A stretch of DNA of 64,000 bases, taken from Pedococcus_A sp963730585 (GTDB lineage: Bacteria; Actinomycetota; Actinomycetes; Actinomycetales; Dermatophilaceae). Every line of letters starts with the position of its first letter. Positions within the stretch are counted from its first letter, which is position 1. Below are positions 16,955 to 25,862 of the stretch, in pieces. A model generated the notes under the pieces. That model did not search any database. It was not told the DNA's origin and worked only from the letters and a program-made list of their open reading frames with translations. Where the stretch lies: contig CAVSSL010000012.1 in the NCBI GenBank assembly GCA_963730585.1, forward strand, positions 62,001 through 126,000, written 5' to 3'. A program made the position numbers and the translations under genes.

Positions 16955-18493
16955 GTGCGGATAGGTGTGCCACAGGAGTCCAAGCCCGGGGAGACCCGGG
17001 TCGCTGCCACGCCCAAGACCGTGGGCCAGCTCATCGGGCTCGGCTACGAGGTGTTGGTCGAGTCGGGTGCCGGCATGCGGGCCAGCTTCAGCGACGCGGC
17101 CTTCGAGGAGGCCGGTGCGTCGGTGGGCGCCTCCGCTGACGTCTGGGACAGCGACGTCGTCCTCAAGGTCAACGCCCCCACCGACGAGGAGGTCTCGCGG
17201 CTGCGGCCGGGCACCGTCCTCGCCAGCCTGCTCGCACCGGCGCTCAACCCCGAGCTCGTCGAGCGGCTGGCCGGGCAGGGCGTCACGGCCCTGGCCATGG
17301 ACGCCGTGCCCCGCATCTCCCGCGCGCAGGCGCTCGACGTGCTCAGCTCGATGGCCAACATCGGCGGCTACCGCGCGGTGGTCGAGGCGGCCCACGAGTT
17401 CGGCAGCCTCTTCACGGGCCAGGTGACCGCCGCCGGCAAGGTCCCGCCCGCCAAGGTGCTCGTCATCGGCGCCGGCGTCGCCGGGCTCGCCGCGATCGGC
17501 ACCGCCAACAGCCTCGGCGCCATCGTGCGTGCCTTCGACGCCCGCCCGGAGGTGGCCGAGCAGGTCGAGTCGATGGGGGCCGAGTTCCTGCGCATCGAGG
17601 GCCTCGAGCAGGAGGGCCCGAGCGCCACCGGCTACGCCAAGGAGATGGGCGAGGACTTCAACCGCCGGGCGGCCGAGCTCTACGCCGAGCAGGCCAAGGA
17701 CGTCGACATCATCATCACGACCGCCCTCATCCCGGGGAAGCCGGCGCCGCGGCTCATCACCGGCGAGATGGTCGCCTCGATGAAGCCGGGGTCGGTCGTC
17801 GTCGACATGGCCGCGGCCAACGGCGGCAACGTCGAGGGCACCGTCGCCGACCAGCTCGTCATCACCGACAACCAGGTCCGGATCATCGGCTACACCGACC
17901 TGCCCGGACGACTGCCCACCCAGGCCTCGCAGCTCTACGGCACCAACCTGGTCAACCTGCTGAAGCTGCTCACCCCCGCCAAGGACGGCAAGGCGGTCAT
18001 CGACTTCGACGACGTGGTCCAGCGGGGCATGACCGTATGCCGTGACGGCCAGTCGACGTGGCCCCCACCGCCGGTGGCGGTCAGCGCCGCCCCCGTGGCC
18101 GCAGCGCCCGCCGCCGAGAGGCCGGCACCACCGCCGCCCAAGGTCCGCGACCCCCGGCGGAAGTACGCGCTCATGGGTCTGGCCGCCGTGCTGTTCGGGC
18201 TGGTCGCGGCATACTCGCCGGCGGCGTTCCTCGGCCACTTCACGGTGTTCGCGCTCGCGGTGATCGTCGGCTTCTACGTCATCAGCAACGTCGCCCACGC
18301 GCTGCACACGCCGCTGATGTCGGAGACCAACGCGATCAGCGGCATCATCCTCGTCGGTGCCCTGCTGCAGATCGGCAGCGAGGACCCGGTGGTGCGCACG
18401 CTGGCGTTCGTCGCCACCGTCATCGCCAGCGTCAACATCTTCGGTGGGTTCGCGGTGACCAACCGCATGCTCCAGATGTTCCGGAAGGACTGA
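16955..18493 (+). CDS. pntA: NAD(P) transhydrogenase subunit alpha
   Basis: A 512-residue PntA with both the soluble NAD(H)-binding domain I (MRIGVPQESKPGETRVAATP, GAGVAGLAAIGTANSLGA as Rossmann motif, ALIPGKPAPRLI) and the C-terminal membrane domain with about four helices (about residues 405-505), as in E. coli PntA. The two are joined by a Pro/Ala-rich linker (residues about 365-395). With PntB it couples proton entry to hydride transfer from NADH to NADP+, supplying NADPH. The GTG start has a GGGAG site. pntB starts 7 bp after the stop. Confidence 0.97.
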   Translation: MRIGVPQESKPGETRVAATPKTVGQLIGLGYEVLVESGAGMRASFSDAAFEEAGASVGASADVWDSDVVLKVNAPTDEEVSRLRPGTVLASLLAPALNPELVERLAGQGVTALAMDAVPRISRAQALDVLSSMANIGGYRAVVEAAHEFGSLFTGQVTAAGKVPPAKVLVIGAGVAGLAAIGTANSLGAIVRAFDARPEVAEQVESMGAEFLRIEGLEQEGPSATGYAKEMGEDFNRRAAELYAEQAKDVDIIITTALIPGKPAPRLITGEMVASMKPGSVVVDMAAANGGNVEGTVADQLVITDNQVRIIGYTDLPGRLPTQASQLYGTNLVNLLKLLTPAKDGKAVIDFDDVVQRGMTVCRDGQSTWPPPPVAVSAAPVAAAPAAERPAPPPPKVRDPRRKYALMGLAAVLFGLVAAYSPAAFLGHFTVFALAVIVGFYVISNVAHALHTPLMSETNAISGIILVGALLQIGSEDPVVRTLAFVATVIASVNIFGGFAVTNRMLQMFRKD

Positions 18494-18500
18494 GGCAGGG

Positions 18501-19901
18501 GTGACTGGAACTGTGACCGCGAACCTGGTGCAGGCGGCATACATCGTCTCCGCCGTCCTCTTCGTGCTCTCCCTCGCCGGGCTCAGCAAGCACGAGAAGG
18601 CCAAGGAGGGCAACGCGTTCGGCGTCGCCGGCATGGTGATCGCCCTCGTGGCCACCATCTGGCTGGCCGTCGACCAGGCCGAGAACGGTCCGCTGACGCT
18701 GATGCTCATCGCGGTGGCCATGGCCATCGGCGCCGCGATCGGGCTGTGGCGGGCCCGGGTCGTCGAGATGACGCAGATGCCGGAGCTGGTGGCGATCCTG
18801 CACAGCTTCGTCGGCGCGGCGGCCGTGCTCGTCGGCTACAACTCCTGGCTCAGCGAGGAGGGGCTCGAGGGCTCTCTCCTGACGATCCACAACGTCGAGG
18901 TCTTCCTCGGCGTCTTCATCGGCGCGGTCACCTTCACCGGCTCGGTCGTCGCCTTCCTCAAGCTGAGCGCGCGCATCAAGTCCTCGCCGCTGATGCTGCC
19001 GGCGCGGCACTGGCTCAACCTGGCGGCCGTCGTCGTCTCGGCCGGCCTGCTGGCGTGGTTCGTGGCGTCGCACTCGATCGTGCCGCTGGCGGTCATGACC
19101 GTGATCGCGCTCGCGTTCGGGTGGCACCTGGTCGCCTCCATCGGCGGCGGCGACATGCCCGTCGTGGTGTCGATGCTCAACAGCTACTCCGGGTGGGCGG
19201 CAGCCGCGGCCGGCTTCATGCTCGGCAACGACCTGCTCATCGTCACCGGTGCCCTCGTCGGCTCCTCGGGTGCGATCCTCAGCTGGATCATGTGCCGGGC
19301 GATGAACCGCTCCTTCATCTCCGTCATCGCCGGCGGCTTCGGCCAGGAGGTCTCGGTCGGCGAGGACAAGGACTACGGCGAGCACCGCGAGATGCAGGCC
19401 GACGAGGTCGCCGAGATGCTCCGCGACGCGCACTCGGTGGTCATCACCCCCGGCTACGGGATGGCTGTGGCCCAGGCGCAGTACCCCGTGGCCGAGCTGA
19501 CCTCGCAGCTGCGCAAGAAGGGCGTCAACGTCCGGTTCGGCATCCACCCGGTCGCCGGCCGGCTGCCGGGACACATGAACGTGCTGCTCGCCGAGGCCAA
19601 GGTGCCCTACGACATCGTCCTGGAGATGGACGAGATCAACGACGACCTGTCCGACACCGACGTCGTGCTCGTCATCGGCGCCAACGACACGGTCAACCCC
19701 GCCGCCGAGGAGGACCCGACCAGCCCGATCGCGGGGATGCCGGTGCTCGAGGTGTGGAAGGCGCGCAACGTCGTCGTGTTCAAGCGCTCGATGGCGACCG
19801 GCTACGCAGGCGTGCAGAACCCACTGTTCTTCAAGGAGAACGCCGCGATGCTGTTCGGTGACGCCAAGGACCGGGTCGAGGACATCATCAAGGCCCTCTA
19901 G
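18501..19901 (+). CDS. pntB: NAD(P) transhydrogenase subunit beta
   Basis: A 466-residue PntB. About nine hydrophobic helices in the first 265 residues carry the proton channel. They are followed by the NADP(H)-binding domain III with VVITPGYGMAVAQAQYPVAEL, GIHPVAGRLPGHMNVLLAEA, VLVIGANDTVNPAA and VFKRSMATGYAGVQNPLFF. All hallmark segments are present, so the enzyme should be functional. It starts with GTG directly after pntA. Its 3' end faces the VOC gene with 16 bp between them. Confidence 0.97.
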   Translation: MTGTVTANLVQAAYIVSAVLFVLSLAGLSKHEKAKEGNAFGVAGMVIALVATIWLAVDQAENGPLTLMLIAVAMAIGAAIGLWRARVVEMTQMPELVAILHSFVGAAAVLVGYNSWLSEEGLEGSLLTIHNVEVFLGVFIGAVTFTGSVVAFLKLSARIKSSPLMLPARHWLNLAAVVVSAGLLAWFVASHSIVPLAVMTVIALAFGWHLVASIGGGDMPVVVSMLNSYSGWAAAAAGFMLGNDLLIVTGALVGSSGAILSWIMCRAMNRSFISVIAGGFGQEVSVGEDKDYGEHREMQADEVAEMLRDAHSVVITPGYGMAVAQAQYPVAELTSQLRKKGVNVRFGIHPVAGRLPGHMNVLLAEAKVPYDIVLEMDEINDDLSDTDVVLVIGANDTVNPAAEEDPTSPIAGMPVLEVWKARNVVVFKRSMATGYAGVQNPLFFKENAAMLFGDAKDRVEDIIKAL

Positions 19902-19917
19902 CTCCCGGCAAACGGGG

Positions 19918-20304
19918 TCAGGGGAGGGGGTGGCCGGCGTCGGCGACGACGTCGAACTCGTTGCCCTCGGGGTCGGCCATCACCTGCCACCAGATGCCGA
20001 GCTCGTCATAGAGCTCGAGCACCGGGTGCCCGACCCGCCGCCCACCCCGTGACTCGAGCTCGTCGACGAGCGACTCCACGCCCCGCTCGAGCGGCGGGTG
20101 GATGTCGAGGTGGCTGCGGTTCTTGCCGACCTTCGGCTCGGCCACCTGCTGCAGGATGAACACCGGCCCGGGCGGCTCGCCCTCGCGCGGCACCAGCACC
20201 TCGAAGTCCTCGAGGGACCCGGCCGGCTCGTAGCCGAGGGCCGCGCACCAGAACGGCACCAGCGCCTTCGGGTCGAGGCAGTCGAGGACGACGGAGACTC
20301 TCAT
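19918..20304 (-). CDS. VOC family (glyoxalase-like) protein
   Basis: A 128-residue protein with one vicinal-oxygen-chelate module pair: VVLDCLDPKALVPFWCAALGYEP, then HLDIHPPLERGVESLVDELESRGGRR and WWQVMADPEGNEFDVV. This matches the actinobacterial glyoxalase-like group (DUF1801/Glyoxalase_6-type), whose substrates are mostly unknown. The ATG at MRVSVVLDC is preferred over the longer frame, which would run into the palindrome at 20361-20403. Confidence 0.85.
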   Translation of the reverse strand: MRVSVVLDCLDPKALVPFWCAALGYEPAGSLEDFEVLVPREGEPPGPVFILQQVAEPKVGKNRSHLDIHPPLERGVESLVDELESRGGRRVGHPVLELYDELGIWWQVMADPEGNEFDVVADAGHPLP

Positions 20305-20360
20305 GGCCCCACGGTGGCAGAGGGGCATGGCCCGGCGCAGCCGATCATGGGGCAACAGCA

Positions 20361-20403
20361 AGGCGGGGTATGCCGGGTGGTGACCACCCGGCATACCCCG
20401 CCT
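20361..20403. terminator. Near-perfect 43-bp palindrome with two opposed GTATGCCG octamers
   Basis: The arms AGGCGGGGTATGCCGGGTGG+T and its exact complement (21 bp each) flank a single central base. GTATGCCG lies at 20368-20375 and CGGCATAC at 20389-20396. Between the stop of the SRPBCC gene and the start of the VOC gene it should act as a terminator for the former. It is the cleanest example of the octamer-bearing hairpin family. Confidence 0.85.
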
Positions 20404-20436
20404 CTGCTTTGGTCCCCGGCTTCAGCTGCCCCAGGG

Positions 20437-20867
20437 TCAGCTCGCGGACTCGATGCGCTCCTTCACCTTGGGGATGAAGGACGCCATCATCCGAGCGCGA
20501 ACCAGGTCCATCAGGTAACCCAGCGGAGCCAGCCGCCAGATCGACTCGGTTGTGGTGCTCCATGGTCACCTTGGTGCCCTTGCCCTTCGGGCTCGAAGTC
20601 GAAGTCCCACGTGCCCACGAGGGCGCTCGAGGACTTGTCGGTGATGTGCTTGTTGGGCACGACGTCGGTGTAGACGTCGAAGCCCTCCATCGGGATGCCG
20701 GCGAGCTTGGTGCGCCAGCTGTAGAAGGTGCCCGTGCCCTGCCTGGTCTCCTTCACGTCGAAGTACTCGGTGTCCACGAGGGTGATGTCAGCAAGAGCCA
20801 TGGGGTCCTTGAAGAACGGGAAGACCTTCTCGACCGGAGCCTCGATGTGCATGGTCATGGTTGTCAT
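20437..20867 (-). pseudogene. SRPBCC-family (polyketide cyclase/START-like) protein, frameshifted twice
   Basis: The ATG at 20867 (AAGGAG nine bases upstream) opens MTTMTMHIEAPVEKVFPFFKDP, a typical SRPBCC lipid/ligand-binding fold. Frame is lost near 20583-20593 (one extra base around CCCGAAGGG) and again near 20538-20542. Restoring both gives ...KGTKVTMEHHNRVDWRLAPLGYLMDLV...IPKVKERIESAS and a stop at 20437, the expected 140-residue or so length. Both lesions are single insertions, so sequencing or consensus error is as likely as decay. A DosR-like box is 105 bp upstream. Confidence 0.8.
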
Positions 20868-20971
20868 GGTGCTCATCTCCTTGCGCACTCGACGTCGCCG
20901 AGCGGCCGTGGCGGCCAACCCGGCCCGCCCTGCACCACTTTGAGGCTAGGTCTCACGACCTGTGCGGGACA

Positions 20972-20985
20972 GAGGCCAAGGGCCC
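20972..20985. promoter_or_regulatory. DosR/DevR-like box
   Basis: GAGGCCAAGGGCCC matches GGGNCNNNNGNCCC with one mismatch and shares the CCAAGG centre with the boxes at 34621 and 46465. It lies upstream of the SRPBCC gene (start 20867). Confidence 0.4.
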
Positions 20986-21001
20986 ACGTCCGCGTGCCTC
21001 C

Positions 21002-22489
21002 TCAGGTGCTGGTCATGCTCGGCACCTCGCCCTCCTTCGCCCGGCCGTGGAGACGGCTGTTGCGGTAGGAGTAGGCGAAGTAGATGACGATGCCGAGCGC
21101 CATCCAGACGACGAAGCGCAGCCAGGTCTCCACGCTGAGGTTGAGCATCAGGTAGAAGCAGATCAGCGCCGACAGGATCGGCAGGAACGGCACCAGCGGC
21201 ACCCGGAACGCCCGCTTGAGGTCGGGGCGGCGCCGGCGCAGGACGATGACGGCGATCGAGACGAGCGTGAAGGCGGCCAGCGTGCCGATGTTGACCATCT
21301 CCTCGAGCTTGCCGATCGGCGTCAGCGAGGCGACGAGGGCGATGACGGTGCCGAGGGTGATGGTGATGCGCAGCGGGGTGCCCGTCCTGGGGTGGGTGCG
21401 GCCGATCTTGGGCGGCAGCAGCCAGTCGCGGCTCATCGCGAAGACCACGCGCGTGGCGCCGATGAGCAGCGTCATGATCACCGTCGTCAGGCCGGCGACG
21501 GCGCCGGCCGCGATGAGCGTGGCGTAGCCGCCCTTGCCCACCGACTCGAACGCCGACGCCAGTGCCGCCTTCGGGTCGATCTGGTCGTAGGGAACCATGC
21601 CGGTGATCACGGCCGCGACGCCCATGTAGAGCGCGGTGCAGATGACGAGCGAGGCGATGATGCCGATGGGCAGGTCGCGCTGCGGGTTCTTGGCCTCCTC
21701 GGCGGTGGTCGCCACCACGTCGAAGCCGATGTAGGCGAAGAAGACGATGGACGCGCCCGTGACGATGCCCAGCACGCCGAAGGTCGACGGCTCGATGCCG
21801 AAGAGCACCTGGATCAGCGGGGCAGTGAGCCCGGTCGACGCCTCGGTCGCCTGCGACGGGGGGATGAACGGGCTGTAGTTGGCCGAGTTGACGTAACCGA
21901 TGCCGGCGATGATCACGAACAGGACGATGAAGACCTTGATGCCGACGAGCACGAGGTTGACCCGCATCGACTCCTTGATGCCGAGCGAGACGAGGGCGGT
22001 GATGGCCGCGACGAGCAGGAACGCGAGGAGGTCGAAGTGCGAGCCCGACGCGAGGTTGTCGGGCCAGTCGAAGCCGAGCTGGCCGAGGAAGAGGTCGGCG
22101 TACTGCGACCAGCCCTGGGCCACCACGCTCGCGCCGAGCATGAGCTCGAGCAGGAGGTCCCAGCCGATGATCCAGGCGACGAGCTCGCCGAGGGAGGCGT
22201 AGGAGAACGTGTAGGCCGAGCCGGACACCGGCACGGTCGAGGCGAACTCCGCGTAGCAGAGCGCGGCCAGCGCGCAGCAGACGGCGCCGACGACGAACGA
22301 GATGATGATCGACGGCCCGGCGTACTTCTGGGCCGCCATGCCGGTGACCGTGAAGATGCCGGCGCCGATGACGACGCCGACGCCGAAGACCGTGAGGTCC
22401 AGTGCGGAGAGCCGTTTCTTGAGCTGGTACTCCGGCTCGTCGGTCTCCCTGATCGACTGCTCGACGGGCTTCGTGCGCATCAGGCTCAC
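21002..22489 (-). CDS. APC-family amino acid permease
   Basis: A 495-residue transporter with 12 or more hydrophobic segments. TM1 carries VFGVGVVIGAGIFTVTG (the unwound GAGIF substrate site) and TM6 the FFAYIGFDVVATTAEEAKNPQRDLP signature. This is the cationic amino acid transporter (CAT/YfnA-like) subgroup, likely a proton-coupled amino acid importer. GTG 22489 has a GGGAGGTGG site; ATG 22480 is in frame. It is transcribed alone, upstream of the SRPBCC gene on the same strand. Confidence 0.92.
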   Translation of the reverse strand: MSLMRTKPVEQSIRETDEPEYQLKKRLSALDLTVFGVGVVIGAGIFTVTGMAAQKYAGPSIIISFVVGAVCCALAALCYAEFASTVPVSGSAYTFSYASLGELVAWIIGWDLLLELMLGASVVAQGWSQYADLFLGQLGFDWPDNLASGSHFDLLAFLLVAAITALVSLGIKESMRVNLVLVGIKVFIVLFVIIAGIGYVNSANYSPFIPPSQATEASTGLTAPLIQVLFGIEPSTFGVLGIVTGASIVFFAYIGFDVVATTAEEAKNPQRDLPIGIIASLVICTALYMGVAAVITGMVPYDQIDPKAALASAFESVGKGGYATLIAAGAVAGLTTVIMTLLIGATRVVFAMSRDWLLPPKIGRTHPRTGTPLRITITLGTVIALVASLTPIGKLEEMVNIGTLAAFTLVSIAVIVLRRRRPDLKRAFRVPLVPFLPILSALICFYLMLNLSVETWLRFVVWMALGIVIYFAYSYRNSRLHGRAKEGEVPSMTST

Positions 22490-22598
22490 GGCGGGCCACC
22501 TCCCGGGGAATAGGTGAAGTCGCCCCCCGGGGGCGACCCGGACGCGCCAACGCTAGCGCTGATGACCGGGAACCGCCCACCTCGCGCCCAGCCTGTGG

Positions 22599-23369
22599 TC
22601 ACCACCCTCGGTGTCGGTCCCCCGGAGGGCGGTAGGCGATCGGGCCCGTGTCGGCGTCGCGGTCGACGCCGCCGTCCCGGGTGGTCCCGCGGGGGTCGGG
22701 GCTGCGGTGGTCGGGGCTGCGGTAGAGCGACGCGGAGTCGCTGCCGCGCGGTGCCTCGACGGGGATGGCGGTGGCGTGGCGCGAGTCGTCCCACCCGGCA
22801 TACGGGTCGGGGAGAAGTGCTCCGGGCGCGGGGTGCTCGTGGTCGAGGCGCACGGGACCGGCCGAGGCGAAGCGGCGGTCGGTGAGCCGGAAGATCTCGG
22901 CGCAGATGGCGCGGTAGTTGGCGTCGGGCTGCGGGACCCAGTGCACCTCGCGCAGCGCCTGGTCGTGGCCGGCGCTCTCCATGACGAACCGGCCGTAGCC
23001 GAGGAGCCGGCCGGGGACCGAGCGCGTGTAGGACATGTCCGTGACCTTGGACAACGGCATCATCGACACCTTGCGGGTGATGAACCCGTAGAACAGCAGC
23101 AGTCGCCGGTCGGTGGCGACGAACCAGTCATGGCGCCACTCGGCGACCCGGTATGCCGCGCGGCCGGCGACGGCGAACCAGGCCCACCACAGCACGGTGC
23201 TCACCAGGCCGAAGCGGGCCGGGATGGTGGCGTCGACCCACAGGACGAGGGCGCCGGCGGCCAGGGTGCTGCCCACGGGCTCGGCCACCTTGCCCCAGTG
23301 CTGGTGCACGGCCGTGACGAGCCGCTCGCCGTCGAGCAGGTAGCGGTCGAGCTCGGGGTGCGGGCTCAT
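22599..23369 (-). CDS. PH-domain (bPH2/DUF304) membrane protein
   Basis: A 256-residue protein. Two transmembrane helices (about residues 34-75) are followed by a bacterial PH domain: DWFVATDRRLLLFYGFITRKVSMMPLSKVTDMSYTRSVPGRLLGYGRFVMESAGHDQALREVHWVPQPD. The C-terminal 90 residues are polar and low-complexity (Arg/Asp/Pro). The family is membrane-associated and its function poorly known. ATG 23369 is chosen; GTG 23384 with an AGGCGG site is an alternative. The next small gene upstream is on the same strand 25 bp away. Confidence 0.82.
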   Translation of the reverse strand: MSPHPELDRYLLDGERLVTAVHQHWGKVAEPVGSTLAAGALVLWVDATIPARFGLVSTVLWWAWFAVAGRAAYRVAEWRHDWFVATDRRLLLFYGFITRKVSMMPLSKVTDMSYTRSVPGRLLGYGRFVMESAGHDQALREVHWVPQPDANYRAICAEIFRLTDRRFASAGPVRLDHEHPAPGALLPDPYAGWDDSRHATAIPVEAPRGSDSASLYRSPDHRSPDPRGTTRDGGVDRDADTGPIAYRPPGDRHRGW

Positions 23370-23394
23370 CGGCGTGCGGGGCACCGGGGACCGC

Positions 23395-23559
23395 CTAGCT
23401 CAGCAGGGCGTTGAAGAACGTGCCGATGCTCTTGACGCCGTCGACGCAGATCTCGCCGGCGGTCTTGACGATGTCGGCGGCGCGGTCGGGGGAGGTGAAG
23501 ATCGCGTAGGCGCCGAACGCGACGAGGACCCAGAGCAGGACCTTCTTCACGCGCTGCAT
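23395..23559 (-). CDS. Small membrane-associated protein
   Basis: A 54-residue ORF with a perfect AAGGAG site. One N-terminal hydrophobic helix (VLLWVLVAFGAYAIF) is followed by an amphipathic stretch (RAADIVKTAGEICVDGVKSIGTFFNALL). Similar short proteins lie beside DUF304 genes in related actinobacteria, from memory. It is divergent from the ArsR-type regulator, with the predicted operator between them, so it may be the regulated gene. Confidence 0.7.
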   Translation of the reverse strand: MQRVKKVLLWVLVAFGAYAIFTSPDRAADIVKTAGEICVDGVKSIGTFFNALLS

Positions 23560-23671
23560 GTCATCTCCTTGGGTTGCCCTCCCGCGGTGGGGGAGGCCGC
23601 GGGCATGAGCGTCCATCCTGCCGCCCGCGGTCTCGTCGGGGCGTGAGGCGCGCCGGACCAGGAGCCTGTTC

Positions 23672-23691
23672 GTCAAGCCATATGCCTTGAC
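23672..23691. promoter_or_regulatory. Operator-like inverted repeat upstream of ArsR-type regulator
   Basis: GTCAAG-N8-CTTGAC is a perfect 6-bp-arm inverted repeat with CATATG in its centre, 33 bp before the regulator ATG. TCAAG/CTTGA half-sites are typical of ArsR/SmtB proteins. TTGACA inside the right arm could also be a -35 box. Confidence 0.5.
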
Positions 23692-23723
23692 ATTCATATA
23701 GAAGCCCGCGAGCATGCCGACCC

Positions 23724-23990
23724 ATGGACGGGTTCGCGCTCCTCGCCGATCCGACCAGGCGCCGCATCCTCGACCTGCTCCGCGGGCAGGAGGCAGACGT
23801 CGGCACCCTGGTCGCGGCCCTGGGGCTGCCCCAGCCGCTGGTCTCCAAGCACCTGCGGGTGCTGCGGGAGGCGGGCGTGGTGCGGGTGTCGGTCGACGGG
23901 CCGCGTCGGGTCTACCGGCTCGGGTCAGACCCGCTGCGCGAGGTGCTGGCCTGGCTCGAGCCGTACCGCCGGTCTCAGACCAGGCCGTAG
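23724..23990 (+). CDS. ArsR/SmtB-family winged-helix regulator
   Basis: An 88-residue single-domain wHTH: FALLADPTRRRILDLLRGQEADVGTLVAALGLPQPLVSKHLRVLREAGVVRVSVDGPRRVYRLG. The recognition helix is QPLVSKHLRVLREAG. No cysteine is present, so a metal-thiolate sensor of the ArsR type is ruled out. It looks like the SdpR/metabolic branch. Its 3' end overlaps the upp 3' end by 16 bp. Probably autoregulated through the inverted repeat upstream. Confidence 0.88.
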   Translation: MDGFALLADPTRRRILDLLRGQEADVGTLVAALGLPQPLVSKHLRVLREAGVVRVSVDGPRRVYRLGSDPLREVLAWLEPYRRSQTRP

Positions 23991-24613
23991 AGGCGGTCGC
24001 CGGCGTCGCCGAGGCCCGGGACGATGTAGCCGTGCTCGTTGAGGCGCTCGTCGACGGCCCCGGTGACGAGCTGCACCGGCACGTTGAGGTCGGCGATCTC
24101 CTCCTCGAGGTGCTTGATGCCCTCGGGCGCCGCGAGCAGCGTGACCGCGGTGATGTCGTCGGCGCCGCGCTCGACGAGGTAGCGGATCGTCATGGCGAGC
24201 GTGCCACCCGTGGCGAGCATCGGGTCGAGCACGTAGCACTGACGGCCCTTGAGGTCGTCGGGCAGGCGGTTGGCGTAGGTGATGGCCTCGAGGGTCTCCT
24301 CGTTGCGCTGCATGCCGAGGAAGCCGACCTCGGCGCTCGGCAGGAGCCGCACCATGCCCTCGAGCATGCCCAGCCCGGCGCGCAGGATCGGCACGACCAG
24401 CGGCTTGGGGGTGCTCAGCTTGATGCCGGTGGTGGGGGCCACCGGGGTCTCGATCTCGAACGGCTCGGTGCGCACCTCACGGGTGGCCTCGTAGGCCAGC
24501 AGGGTCACCAGCTCCTCGGCCAGGCGGCGGAAGGTCGGGGAGTCCGTCCGCTTGTCGCGCAGGTAGGTCAGCTTGTGGGCGATGAGCGGGTGGTCGGCAA
24601 CGTGGACGCGCAT
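23975..24613 (-). CDS. upp: Uracil phosphoribosyltransferase
   Basis: A 212-residue type I PRTase. It has the PRPP loop VLDPMLATGGT (Asp130 onward), uracil-binding GYIVPGLGDAGDRLYG at the C-terminus, and VPILRAGLGMLEGM. It converts uracil and PRPP to UMP in pyrimidine salvage. Length and ends match the family exactly. It is divergent from tadA with 16 bp between starts, an arrangement common in Actinobacteria. Confidence 0.97.
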   Translation of the reverse strand: MRVHVADHPLIAHKLTYLRDKRTDSPTFRRLAEELVTLLAYEATREVRTEPFEIETPVAPTTGIKLSTPKPLVVPILRAGLGMLEGMVRLLPSAEVGFLGMQRNEETLEAITYANRLPDDLKGRQCYVLDPMLATGGTLAMTIRYLVERGADDITAVTLLAAPEGIKHLEEEIADLNVPVQLVTGAVDERLNEHGYIVPGLGDAGDRLYGLV

Positions 24614-24629
24614 AGGCGAAACTTAGCGC

Positions 24630-25109
24630 GTGAACCCTGTGCTCCGTCCCGCGGTCGACCCGCGGTATGCCGCGTGGATGGGCCGTGCGCTGGAGCTCGC
24701 CACCGGGGCGGCCGCCTCCGGTGACGTCCCGGTGGGCGCCCTCGTGGTGTCCCCCGACGGGAGGGTCATCGGGGAGGGCTGCAACCTCCGCGAGCTGGAC
24801 GGGGACCCGACCGCCCACGCCGAGGTGGTCGCCCTGCGCGCCGCCGCACGGCATACCGGCGAGTGGCGCCTCGAGGACTGCACGCTGGTGGTGACCCTCG
24901 AACCGTGCCCCATGTGCGCCGGGGCGCTGCTCCTGTCGCGGATCTCGACCCTCGTGCTGGGCGCCTGGGACCCCAAGATGGGCGCCTGCGGCTCGGTGTG
25001 GGACATCGTCCGCGACCGGCGGGCCACCCACCGGGTGGAGGTCATCGGTGGGGTGCGGGAGGCGGAGTGCTCGCAGGTGCTGCTCGACTTCTTCGCGGCG
25101 CACCGGTGA
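24630..25109 (+). CDS. tadA: tRNA adenosine(34) deaminase TadA
   Basis: A 159-residue cytidine-deaminase-fold protein. The zinc ligands and catalytic Glu are in HAE (63-65) and PCPMC (92-96). It makes inosine-34 in tRNA-Arg(ACG). The GTG start lies 16 bp from divergent upp. The position just upstream of a tRNA-Ser gene cluster is usual in high-GC Actinobacteria. Confidence 0.94.
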   Translation: MNPVLRPAVDPRYAAWMGRALELATGAAASGDVPVGALVVSPDGRVIGEGCNLRELDGDPTAHAEVVALRAAARHTGEWRLEDCTLVVTLEPCPMCAGALLLSRISTLVLGAWDPKMGACGSVWDIVRDRRATHRVEVIGGVREAECSQVLLDFFAAHR

Positions 25110-25189
25110 CCGTCCTGCTGTCGACGAGGGCGCGGATTCGCACAGCCCGTGGTCAGGAAACGCACAGGAAGCCGACGCATGGTGGAGGC

Positions 25190-25814
25190 GTGAACGCGGT
25201 CATCGACCACCTCCTGGGTTCGCCGGCCTGGCTGGTCTACCTCGTCGTCGGGCTGGTCGTCTTCGCCGAGGACGCCCTGTTCGTGGGCTTCGTGCTGCCC
25301 GGGGAGACCCTGGCCATCCTCGGTGGGGCGACCGCCAGCCTCGGGCACACCCACCTCAGCGCGGTGCTCGCCGTCGTCGTGCTCGCCGCAGTGGTCGGGG
25401 ACAGCGTCGGCTACGAGGTGGGGCGGGTCGCCGGTCCGCGCCTGCTGACCCTGCCACTGCTCCGGCGGCACGAGTCGCGGCTGCAGGACGCGCAGGAGGC
25501 CATGCGGCGACGCGGGCGGACCGGCCGTGTTCCTCGGCCGGTGGACCGCCTTCTTCCGGGCCGTCACGCCGGCGCTGGCCGGCCTGTCGCGGATGCGGTA
25601 CCGCACGTTCCTGCCGTGGAACGCCATCGGCGGACTGGCGTGGGGCGGGGCCGCAGTCACGGCTGGCTACCTCGCCGGCGTCTCGTACCACCGGGTGGAG
25701 AAGTGGCTCGGCGCCGGCGCGGCCGGCGTGGTGGTGGCCGTGGCAGCGGTGGCACTCGTGGTCTGGCAGGTGCGCAAGCGCCGGCACGGACGGGACGCCG
25801 GCAGCCCAGCCTGA
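25190..25814 (+). pseudogene. DedA/SNARE-associated (VTT domain) membrane protein, one frameshift
   Basis: The first part, from GTG 25190 (GGTGGAGG site), reads VFAEDALFVGFVLPGETLAILGGATASLGH...GDSVGYEVGRVAGPRLL, a clear DedA-family start. One extra base in GGGCGG around 25514-25519 shifts the frame. The rest continues as GGPAVFLGRWTAFFRAVTPALAGLSRMRYRTFLPWNAIGGLAWGGAAVTAGYLAG to TGA 25814. The second half holds the conserved Arg and the amphipathic segment of the family. Restored length is about 208 residues. The single insertion may be a sequence error. Confidence 0.85.
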
Positions 25815-25862
25815 CTCTGACGTCGGCAGCCCGGCCCGAGTCTGGGGGCGTGCCACGGCCGT

